From JAJXWB01 sp964634325 (GTDB taxonomy: Bacteria > Pseudomonadota > Alphaproteobacteria > Rhizobiales > Beijerinckiaceae): a stretch of 64,000 bases of DNA. Below, one piece after another: positions 25,367-33,334 of the stretch. Each line of letters begins with the position of its first letter. Position 1 is the stretch's first letter. The DNA lies in assembly GCA_964634325.1 (NCBI GenBank), contig CAZWJF010000007.1, positions 1 through 64,000 of the forward strand, written 5' to 3'. The notes under the pieces were generated by a model. It made no database searches. It saw nothing but the letters and a program-made list of their open reading frames with translations, and was not told where the DNA came from. Made by a program: the position numbers and the translations under genes.

Positions 25367-26845
25367 ATGGATGTGCAGACGCATGATCGCTTCGACCAGG
25401 GCGCGGACGCCCCGGAGGAGGAGTCGCTGCGCGGTCGCCGCAAGGTTCTCTTCGTAACTTCGGAAATCTCCGACTACGTGCAAACGGGCGGACTGGGAGA
25501 GGTTTCCGCGGCCCTCCCGCGCGCGCTGCGGTCGCACTCGGACGTCCGCATTCTCGTCCCGGGCTATAGAGAGGTCCTGAAGCGAACCGGCCGCATCGAA
25601 CCGGTCGCGCTCCTGCCGGGTCTCGGCGAGATACCGGCCTGTGGGCTGGGTCGAACGCACACCGTGGATGGAATTCCCGTTTATGTGCTGCTCAACGCCG
25701 AACTCTACGATCGCCCGGGCGGGCTCTATCTCGATCCGGCCGGCCGGGACTGGGTCGACAACGACATTCGGTTCGCCCGGCTGAGTCTGGCGGCCGCGGA
25801 TTTGGCCGCCGGCGTCGGCGATCCAAATTGGCGGCCAGACAATCTTCATCTCAACGACTGGCCGACGGCGCTGGCGCCCGGCTATCTCGCGTGGCGCGGT
25901 CTCGATACCCCGACCATCCTCACGATCCACAATCTCGCCTATCAGGGGGCTTTCGATCCCGGCCGGTTGCGCGCGCTGGCGATCCCGGATTCCGCCTACA
26001 AGGTCGACGGCGTGGAGTTCTACGGCCGTTTGTCGTTCCTCAAGGCGGGCGTCTACTACGCCGACCATCTGACGACGGTGAGCGAGACCTACGCTCAGGA
26101 AATCACCACGCCTCAGTTTGGCTGCGGCTTGCATGGTCTCCTGTCCGAACGGTCGAAGCAGGGACGCCTGTCCGGAATCCTCAACGGCATCGACGAATCC
26201 TGGGACCCGCGTCACCAGCATCATGGCGAAGGTTTCGACCCGGACCGCTGGAAGGGCCGCTACGCGGACTACATCCGCGGCCTGTTCGGCCTTGCTCTGT
26301 CGCGTGGGCCGCTGTTTGCGATCATTTCGCGCCTCGTCCATCAGAAGGGCGTCGATCTCTCGATCGACGTGGCCGAGGAAATCGTCGCCCATGGCGGCCA
26401 ATTGGTCGTGACCGGGCAGGGCGAGACGCAGCTCGAAGATCGAATCCGCAAGCTCGCGGAGAAGCACCCGGCGCAGGTCGGCGTTCGCATCGGCTTCGAC
26501 GGCGCCGAAGCGCGCGCCATGTTCGCCGGCAGCGATTTCCTGCTCATGCCCTCGCGCTTCGAACCCTGCGGCCTCAGCCAGATGTACGCGCAGCGCTTCG
26601 GCTCCTTGCCGATCGCGCATCGCACCGGCGGGCTCGCCGACACGATCGAGGACGGCCGCACCGGTTTCCTGTTTCACATGCCGACCGCCCAGCAGTTCAA
26701 GGGCGCCGTGCGCCGTGCGCTGGACACTTTCGGCTCCGGACGCCGTTTCGACGAAATGCGCCGGGCCGCCATGGAGCGTTCGTTCGATTGGTCGGAATCG
26801 GCCCGTCGCTACGCCTCGCTCTATCAAATGGCCCGGGCCGGCTGA
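25367..26845 (+). CDS. glgA: Glycogen (starch) synthase, GT5 family
   Basis: A 492-residue ADP-glucose:glucan glucosyltransferase. The C-terminal Rossmann domain is conserved: ISRLVHQKG carries the phosphate-binding Arg/Lys pair and SRFEPCGL the catalytic-site Glu, followed by RTGGLADTI. The N-terminal domain deviates from the E. coli enzyme: the KTGGL lysine that contacts ADP-glucose is Gln39 (QTGGLGEV), and the HDW motif is NDW with Asn163. A NDW form occurs in some bacterial GlgA subgroups, but I know the lysine as nearly invariant. The first 25 residues are a non-conserved acidic extension. It leads the operon glgA-glgB-malQ. Confidence 0.88.
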   Translation: MDVQTHDRFDQGADAPEEESLRGRRKVLFVTSEISDYVQTGGLGEVSAALPRALRSHSDVRILVPGYREVLKRTGRIEPVALLPGLGEIPACGLGRTHTVDGIPVYVLLNAELYDRPGGLYLDPAGRDWVDNDIRFARLSLAAADLAAGVGDPNWRPDNLHLNDWPTALAPGYLAWRGLDTPTILTIHNLAYQGAFDPGRLRALAIPDSAYKVDGVEFYGRLSFLKAGVYYADHLTTVSETYAQEITTPQFGCGLHGLLSERSKQGRLSGILNGIDESWDPRHQHHGEGFDPDRWKGRYADYIRGLFGLALSRGPLFAIISRLVHQKGVDLSIDVAEEIVAHGGQLVVTGQGETQLEDRIRKLAEKHPAQVGVRIGFDGAEARAMFAGSDFLLMPSRFEPCGLSQMYAQRFGSLPIAHRTGGLADTIEDGRTGFLFHMPTAQQFKGAVRRALDTFGSGRRFDEMRRAAMERSFDWSESARRYASLYQMARAG

Positions 26846-26919
26846 CGATCCGCCTTGCGCTGCGGTATCTTTCCCTGATGGCCCCATTGATTCGTGCGGC
26901 CTGACGAAGCGGCGCGAGC

Positions 26920-29175
26920 ATGTCCCGGTCGGCGATGCGAATGCAAAAAGGCGGCGATGGCGCGGGCGCGGATCCCGCGTCGGTCGACGTCGCCGTCGCG
27001 CAGGCGCTCGCCACAGGCCGCTGCGGCGATCCATTCGCGACTCTCGGCCCGCACGAGACGCCGGAAGGTCGCATCGTCAGGGCTTTCCTGCCCGGCGCCC
27101 TGGAGGTCGAGGCGCTCGATGCGGCGAGCGGAGCTTCTCTCGGCGCTCTGCGGTCGTTGACCGCGGAGGGGCTGTTCGGCGGTCTCGTCGCAGGCGATGC
27201 GCCATACAAATTGCGGATCGTTTGGCCGGGCGCGACGACGATTGCTGAAGACCCCTATTCCTTCTGGCCTCTGCTGCCGGAGGAAGACCTGGCCCTGTTT
27301 TCGGCGGGCTGCCATCCGCATCTCACCCAATTGCTCGGCGCCCGCGTCATGCGCGCGGCGGACGTTCCGGGCGTGCGTTTTTCCGTCTGGGCGCCCAACG
27401 CGCGGCGCGCTTCCGTCGTCGGCGATTTCAACGGCTGGGATGCGCGACGCCATCCGATGCGTCTGCGGCACGCGGCCGGCGTTTGGGAATTGTTCGTCCC
27501 GCGCATCGGCCCCGGCGAGCGGTACAAATTCGCCTTGCTCGGGCCTGATGACGCGGAGCTGCCGCACAAGGCGGACCCGATGGCCCTGCGCGCCGAAGCG
27601 CCGCCGGCCACCGCGTCTGTCGTCGCCGCGCCGCTCGAACACGAATGGCGCGATGCGGACTGGATGGCCTTGCGGGGCGCGCGGCAGGCGCCCGAGGCTC
27701 CGATTTCCATCTACGAGGTCCATCTCGGCTCGTGGCTGCATCGCAACGGTCAGGAACTGGACTGGAGCGAGGCGGCGCGTCGCCTGCCCTCCTATGCCGC
27801 CGCGCTCGGCTTCACCCACATCGAGCTGCTGCCGATCGCCGAGCATCCGTTCCGTGGCTCGTGGGGATATCAGCCCCTGTCGCTGTTCGCCCCGACCGCG
27901 CGCCACGGCGACCCCAACGGCTTTGCGCGTTTCGTCGACGCGTGCCACGCGATGGGCCTCGGCGTCATCGTCGACTGGGTGCCCGGTCATTTCCCGAACG
28001 ACGCGCACGGCCTCGCACGCTTCGACGGCACGGCGCTTTACGAGCACGAGGACCCACGCGAAGGTTTGCATCCCGATTGGGATACGGTCATCTACAATTT
28101 CGGGCGGCGCGAAGTGCGGAATTTTCTCGTCGCCAGCGCCTTGCGCTGGCTCGAGGACTTCCATGTCGACGGCCTGCGGGTCGACGCGGTCGCCTCCATG
28201 CTCTACCGCGATTACAGCCGCGGCGACGGCCAATGGAAGCCCAATGAATATGGCGGCCGCGAGAATATCGAGGCGATCGACCTGCTGCGCTCCGTCAATG
28301 CGCTCGTCGCCAGCCGCTGTCCCGGCGCGATCACCATCGCCGAGGAATCCACGGCCTGGCCGGGCGTCACCGCGCGTCCGGAAGATGGTGGCCTCGGCTT
28401 CTCCTACAAATGGAACATGGGCTGGATGAACGATACGCTGCGCTACATGGCGCGCGATCCCGTCCATCGTCGCTGGCATCACGACGAAATCACCTTCGGC
28501 ATGATGTACGCCTACGCCGAGAAGTTCGTCCTCGCCATCTCGCACGACGAAGTCGTTCACGGCAAGAAATCGCTGATCGACAAAATGCCGGGCGACGAAT
28601 GGCGCAAGCGCGCCAATCTGCGCGCCTATCTCGCGCTGATGTGGACGCACCCCGGCAAGAAGCTCCTGTTCATGGGCGCCGAATTCGGCCAGTGGCGCGA
28701 ATGGAGCCACGACCGGCAACTCGATTGGGAATTGTTCGAGCAGGCGGGCCATGCGGGCCTCGTAGCGCTGGTGCGCGACCTCAACCGCATCTATCGCGAG
28801 GAGCCGGCGCTGCATGCTTCGGACACGCGCCCGTACGGCTTCGAATGGCTGGTGGTGGACGACCGCGACAATAGCGTCTTTGCATATATCCGGCGCGGCG
28901 GCGACGGCGCTGCTCCCCTCATCGTCGCGCTGAATATGACGCCGGAGCCGCGATCCTTCTATCGCATCGGCGCGCCGCACGCCGGCTTTTGGAAGGAAGC
29001 GTTGAACACCGACGCGGCTTGCTACGGCGGATCGAACATCGGCAATCTCGGCGGCGCCCAGACCCGCGACGCTCCGGTCCACGGATACGCGCAATCGCTC
29101 GAACTCGTCGTCCCGCCGCTTGGGGCCGTCGTCATGCGGCTCGATCACGCCATCGAGCCGCGCCATGACGGATGA
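26920..29175 (+). CDS. glgB: 1,4-alpha-glucan branching enzyme
   Basis: A 751-residue GH13 enzyme that introduces alpha-1,6 branches. Order: N-terminal domain N1 (about 30-130), CBM48 (about 140-240, with FSVWAPNARRASVVGDFNGW), catalytic barrel and C-terminal beta domain. Catalytic residues are Asp422 (GLRVDAV), Glu475 (IAEEST) and Asp543 (SHDEVVHG). Length matches the long N1-containing type of E. coli. The ribosome site is weak and a second ATG five codons later could be used. It follows glgA after 74 bases and overlaps malQ. Confidence 0.93.
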   Translation: MSRSAMRMQKGGDGAGADPASVDVAVAQALATGRCGDPFATLGPHETPEGRIVRAFLPGALEVEALDAASGASLGALRSLTAEGLFGGLVAGDAPYKLRIVWPGATTIAEDPYSFWPLLPEEDLALFSAGCHPHLTQLLGARVMRAADVPGVRFSVWAPNARRASVVGDFNGWDARRHPMRLRHAAGVWELFVPRIGPGERYKFALLGPDDAELPHKADPMALRAEAPPATASVVAAPLEHEWRDADWMALRGARQAPEAPISIYEVHLGSWLHRNGQELDWSEAARRLPSYAAALGFTHIELLPIAEHPFRGSWGYQPLSLFAPTARHGDPNGFARFVDACHAMGLGVIVDWVPGHFPNDAHGLARFDGTALYEHEDPREGLHPDWDTVIYNFGRREVRNFLVASALRWLEDFHVDGLRVDAVASMLYRDYSRGDGQWKPNEYGGRENIEAIDLLRSVNALVASRCPGAITIAEESTAWPGVTARPEDGGLGFSYKWNMGWMNDTLRYMARDPVHRRWHHDEITFGMMYAYAEKFVLAISHDEVVHGKKSLIDKMPGDEWRKRANLRAYLALMWTHPGKKLLFMGAEFGQWREWSHDRQLDWELFEQAGHAGLVALVRDLNRIYREEPALHASDTRPYGFEWLVVDDRDNSVFAYIRRGGDGAAPLIVALNMTPEPRSFYRIGAPHAGFWKEALNTDAACYGGSNIGNLGGAQTRDAPVHGYAQSLELVVPPLGAVVMRLDHAIEPRHDG

Positions 29176-31237
29176 GGCGCTGCGCGCGCTGGCGATCGAC
29201 GCGGGACTGCAGCCGCGCTGGATCGACAACGACGGCGCCGAACGGGACGTTTCCGTCGAAACGTTGCGCGCCGCACTGCAAGCGCTCGATCTGCCAGCGA
29301 CGACGGCGGCCGACCTCGAGGCTTCGCATGCGCGTCTGGGGCAGGAGCAGTCCGCCGTCGGTCTCCCGCCGCTGATCGTCGCGGGGGTCGGAACGCCGAT
29401 CGCGCTCGGACCTTCTGGCGCACGCGCTCATGTGCGCGTCGAATACGAGTGCGGCGGCGCCGTCGAATTCGAGACGAACGACCAGGGCGACCTGCCGCCG
29501 ATCGACCGTATCGGCTACCACCGACTTCTGCTCGATGGTTGCGAGCGGGCGGTCGCCGTCGCGCCAGGCGCCGCCCACACGCTGGCCGACGCGGCCGCGG
29601 GACGGCGCATGTGGGGCGTATCGGCGCAGATATACGGTCTGCGCAGCTCGGGCGGCGACGAGATCGGTCATTTCGGCGCGGTCGCGGAACTTGCCGAGGG
29701 CGCGGCGCGCCATGGCGCGGACCTTGTCGCGCTGAGCCCCGCGCACGCGCTGTTTCTGGCCGACCTCAACCACTACACGCCGTACTCGCCGTCGAACCGC
29801 CTGTTCTACAACGCGCTCTACGCCGATCCGGCGCAGGTTCTCGGGGCGCGGCGCGTCGCCGCCGTCGACGGACATTCCGCGGTCGGGGCCAGCCAGGCCC
29901 GGTTGATCGACTGGCCTTCGGCCTCGCGTGCGCGGGTTGCGGCGCTGCGCGCGCTCTATGACGATTTCTGCAAGACCGATTTGGCCGCCGCGTCGACGCT
30001 GGCGGCCGACTTTGTGGCGTTTCGGGCCGAGGGCGGCGAGGCGCTCGAGCGTCATGCAGTCTTCGAGGCGCTGCACGCGCGCGAATTCGGTCGAGATTTC
30101 ACGAAATGGAACTGGCGGGACTGGGCGCCGGAGCTGCGCGATCCCGCCTCGCGCGCGGTGGCCTGTTTCGCGCGCGACCAGGCGCGGGAGGTCGGCTTTC
30201 ACATCTTCGCGCAATGGCTGGTCGACCGCTCCATGGCCCGCGCGCAGGGCAGGGCGCGCGCCGCCGGCATGAGCGTCGGGCTCGTCTCGGACGTCGCGGT
30301 CGGCATGAACGCCGGCGGCTCGTACGCCTGGAGCCGCCCCGGCGATATTTTGCTTGGCCTGTCCATTGGCGCCCCGCCGGATATGCTCGCGCCGCGCGGC
30401 CAGAACTGGGGACTGACGACGTTCTCGCCGCGGGCCCTTCGCGCGACCGGCTATGCGCCGTTCCTTCAGACGTTGCGCGCCGCCTTGCGCAACGCGGGCG
30501 GCGTTCGCATCGACCATGTCATGGGACTGGTGCGCCTCTGGTTGACGCCAGACGGCGCAGAGGCGACCGATGGCGTCTATCTCTCCTACCCCACCGACGA
30601 TCTGCTCGCGCTCGTCAGGCTGGAATCGCGACGGCACTGCTCGATCGTGATTGGCGAGGACCTCGGCACTGTGCCGTACGGCCTCCGCGAGCGCCTCGCG
30701 GCGGAGGGGATCGCCGGCATGCGCGTCCTCCAGTTCGAGCGCGGCCATGATCGGTTCAACCCGCCCGACTGGTACGCGCCCTCGGCCGTAGCGATGACGG
30801 CGACGCACGACACGGCGACCTTCGCCGGCTGGTGGCGCGGCTGCGATATCGATGCGCGCGCCGAACTCGACCAACTCGCGCCGGGGCGCACGCGAGAGAC
30901 GAGCGCGGCCGAGCGCGCGAGCGAACGCGGGATGATCTGGCGCGCATTCGAGGAAGCAGGCGTCGCCGCCGCGCCTCGGCCGTCGCCGGACGAGCCGGAA
31001 GCGGCTCTCGATGCGGCCCTCGAGTTCGTCGCTGCGACGCCCGCCGCCTTGGCGATCGTGCCGCTGGAAGATGCGCTTGCGCTCGAGGACCAGCCCAACC
31101 TGCCGGGTACGACGACAGAGCATCCGAACTGGCGACGAACCTATCCCGGCCTGGCTGGAGGCGTACTCGACAATCCGGACGTCAGCGCGCGTCTTCGCGC
31201 ATTCGACGCGCGCCGCCGCACTGCTGGTCGGCGTTAG
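29165..31237 (+). CDS. malQ: 4-alpha-glucanotransferase (amylomaltase)
   Basis: A 690-residue GH77 enzyme that transfers maltodextrin segments between glucans. The catalytic set is visible: nucleophile Asp450 (GVRIDHVMGL), the acid Glu in IGEDLGTVP near 496, and the Asp of THDTATF near 545. The N-terminal 150 residues form the extra beta domains of the long bacterial MalQ type. Its ATG lies 11 bases inside the end of glgB. With GlgX and GlgP it would recycle short dextrins. The gene for ADP-glucose pyrophosphorylase (glgC) is absent from the window. Confidence 0.93.
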   Translation: MTDEALRALAIDAGLQPRWIDNDGAERDVSVETLRAALQALDLPATTAADLEASHARLGQEQSAVGLPPLIVAGVGTPIALGPSGARAHVRVEYECGGAVEFETNDQGDLPPIDRIGYHRLLLDGCERAVAVAPGAAHTLADAAAGRRMWGVSAQIYGLRSSGGDEIGHFGAVAELAEGAARHGADLVALSPAHALFLADLNHYTPYSPSNRLFYNALYADPAQVLGARRVAAVDGHSAVGASQARLIDWPSASRARVAALRALYDDFCKTDLAAASTLAADFVAFRAEGGEALERHAVFEALHAREFGRDFTKWNWRDWAPELRDPASRAVACFARDQAREVGFHIFAQWLVDRSMARAQGRARAAGMSVGLVSDVAVGMNAGGSYAWSRPGDILLGLSIGAPPDMLAPRGQNWGLTTFSPRALRATGYAPFLQTLRAALRNAGGVRIDHVMGLVRLWLTPDGAEATDGVYLSYPTDDLLALVRLESRRHCSIVIGEDLGTVPYGLRERLAAEGIAGMRVLQFERGHDRFNPPDWYAPSAVAMTATHDTATFAGWWRGCDIDARAELDQLAPGRTRETSAAERASERGMIWRAFEEAGVAAAPRPSPDEPEAALDAALEFVAATPAALAIVPLEDALALEDQPNLPGTTTEHPNWRRTYPGLAGGVLDNPDVSARLRAFDARRRTAGRR

Positions 31238-31261
31238 GGCGGTCTGTGCGTCTTGCCTCGA

Positions 31262-31492
31262 TCAATCCTCCAGATCGAGGTCCGGATGTTTGGAGAATTC
31301 CTGTTCGATCTGCTCGTAGGCGCGCGCCGTCGCATAGGCGAGTTTGAAATAGCGCCCCGTCGCGACGATCCGCTCGAGCCTTTCGCGATCTTCGTAGATC
31401 GCTTCGAGACGCTCCACGCGGCGTCTCAATTCGAGGTAGCGGTCGACCCAGGTGCGGGGCCGCCTCGCGCCCGATCCTGGTTCCGTCGACAT
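31262..31492 (-). CDS. Small hypothetical helical protein
   Basis: A 76-residue, highly charged protein, predicted almost wholly helical from residue 15 on (RYLELRRRVERLEAIYEDR). No cysteine, signal peptide or membrane segment. It ends 24 bases from the convergent malQ. Codon use and GC pattern fit a real gene, but no family is recognised and the ribosome site is weak. Confidence 0.5.
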   Translation of the reverse strand: MSTEPGSGARRPRTWVDRYLELRRRVERLEAIYEDRERLERIVATGRYFKLAYATARAYEQIEQEFSKHPDLDLED

Positions 31493-31846
31493 TCCGACAC
31501 CCCGCGCTGCAGAAGTTATGCGGATGATATCGAGCAGTCGGCGTTTGTCGAAAAAATCATGTCAAAACAACTGAGATTGTAACAATCAAATTCCGGTGAG
31601 AAAATTGATGATCGTTAACGGCGAAACTTCATCGTTCATTCACCGCGCCGAAAGCGCAATTCTTCGTGATCCCGAGACTGATGGAAATCGCTAGGCGCGG
31701 CCGGGCGATCGTCGAGTTCAGCAGCGTCCGCGAGCGGGCTAAAGCCAAGCCCTTGCTTGAAGTTGCGGTCCATCGCGCCACAAATTGAGGCGATTGGAGC
31801 GAAGGAACGCATTGCTTCGGGGTTCGAAGCGGGCAATACGGAAAAC
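31493..31846. other. Intergenic region upstream of the ClC gene, with palindrome
   Basis: A 354-base region between two divergently oriented genes. About 31540-31640 is clearly AT-richer than its surroundings and contains a perfect palindrome, GATTGT (31575-31580) and ACAATC (31582-31587) around one base, a candidate operator or promoter element. The rest looks non-coding; an in-frame TTG start at 31757 for the downstream gene is possible but less likely than the ATG at 31847. Confidence 0.4.
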
Positions 31847-33211
31847 ATGATCCATTTCGACGATGAGGCGCGCACGAGGGCGAACAGATACGCTACGCAT
31901 CTGGCGGTGCGCTCGCGTTTGGCCGCCAAACGCTGGTCGCGGCGCGCCACATTCGTCGCCGGAGGCGTAGCAGTCGGAGCCGCCGCCACTCTCATGGCCT
32001 TTCTGGCGGATACGGCGCAGGCGCAGTTTCATCGATTCCTGTCGATATCGCCTTACGTCGGACTCGTGTTGACGCCTCTCGGTTTTGGGCTCGCGATCTG
32101 GCTGGCGCGCGAAGTCTTCCCCAATTCGCAAGGCAGCGGCATTCCGCAGGCGATCGCCGCCTTGCGTCTTGATAGCCAGGAGGCGCGCGCCCCGCTGGTC
32201 TCGTTGCGGGTTGGTTTCGGCAAAATCGTCGTCATGTCGCTCGGCCTGCTGTGCGGCGCGTCGATCGGACGCGAAGGACCGACTGTGCAGGTCGGCGCGG
32301 CGATCATGTTCGCCATGGGGCGCTTGTCGCCCTACCGCCAGCCGGGCTTCCTGCTTGCGGGCGCATCGGCCGGCGTCGCGGCCGCGTTCAACACGCCGCT
32401 TGCCGGCATCGTCTTCGGCGTCGAGGAGATGAGCCGAAGCTTCGAGGCGCGCACCAGCGGCCTGATCGTCGGCGCGATCATCGCTGCGGGCCTCACGTCG
32501 CTCGCCTTCCTTGGAGACTACTCCTATTTCGGCGCCACGGCGGCGCGGCTGCCACTGGGCGCGGGCTGGCTCGCGGTGCTCGCTTGCGCGCTCGTCGGCG
32601 GATTGGCCGGCGGTCTCTTTATCCGCATCGTCACGTTCTTTGCTTCAAATCCTTCGGGTCGACTGGGGCTCGCAGTGCGCAAGCACCCGGTCGTCTTCGC
32701 AATGCTGTGCGGACTCGGCGTGGCGGCGTGCGGCCTGAGCGGCGACAGCCACGTGTTCGGCGCCGGCTACGATCAGGCGCGCGCGGTCGTTCACGGCGGC
32801 GACAGCGGCATCGACTATTGGTTCGGCCCGCTCAAGTTCGTGGCGACCGCGCTTTCTGCGATCAGCGGCATTCCGGGCGGCGTCTTTTCGCCGTCGCTGG
32901 CCATCGGCGCGGGCTTCGCATCGGCCCTCAGTCTCGTGTTTCGTGAAGTGCCGCTCGGCGCGCTCGCGCTTCTCGGCATGGTCTCCTATCTGGCGGGCGT
33001 GGTGCAGGCGCCCATCACGTCGTTCGTCATCGTGTCCGAGATGACCGACAATCATGCGATGGTCATTCCGTTGATGGCGGCCGCGCTGATCGCCAACGCG
33101 GTTTCGAAAAGCGTGAGCCGCGAAGGCCTTTATCATTCGTTGGCCAGAAACTACCTCCAGCTGCCGAACGCCGGGGCCTCCGCCCCATCCAGGCCGCCGC
33201 CGCACGACTGA
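31847..33211 (+). CDS. ClC-family chloride channel/transporter
   Basis: A 454-residue inner-membrane protein with about ten hydrophobic segments. The three anion-selectivity motifs of the ClC family are present: GSGIPQ, GREGPTVQVGA (with the gating glutamate in REGP) and GGVFSPSLAIGA. There is no C-terminal CBS domain pair. The ATG at 31847 has a GGAAAA purine stretch ahead; a TTG start 30 codons upstream cannot be ruled out. It moves Cl- (or related anions), either as a channel or in exchange for protons. It is apparently monocistronic. Confidence 0.9.
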   Translation: MIHFDDEARTRANRYATHLAVRSRLAAKRWSRRATFVAGGVAVGAAATLMAFLADTAQAQFHRFLSISPYVGLVLTPLGFGLAIWLAREVFPNSQGSGIPQAIAALRLDSQEARAPLVSLRVGFGKIVVMSLGLLCGASIGREGPTVQVGAAIMFAMGRLSPYRQPGFLLAGASAGVAAAFNTPLAGIVFGVEEMSRSFEARTSGLIVGAIIAAGLTSLAFLGDYSYFGATAARLPLGAGWLAVLACALVGGLAGGLFIRIVTFFASNPSGRLGLAVRKHPVVFAMLCGLGVAACGLSGDSHVFGAGYDQARAVVHGGDSGIDYWFGPLKFVATALSAISGIPGGVFSPSLAIGAGFASALSLVFREVPLGALALLGMVSYLAGVVQAPITSFVIVSEMTDNHAMVIPLMAAALIANAVSKSVSREGLYHSLARNYLQLPNAGASAPSRPPPHD

Positions 33212-33334
33212 GCGGCCGAAGGCTCCGCTTCCGCTTGACGAGTCTCCCCGCTCTCATCGAAGAACAATTCCGCTGAAGATCGAAAAAAATCACAGCACGC
33301 GCGGTCAGCGCGCGGCGAAGGGGAGGCAGGTCGC

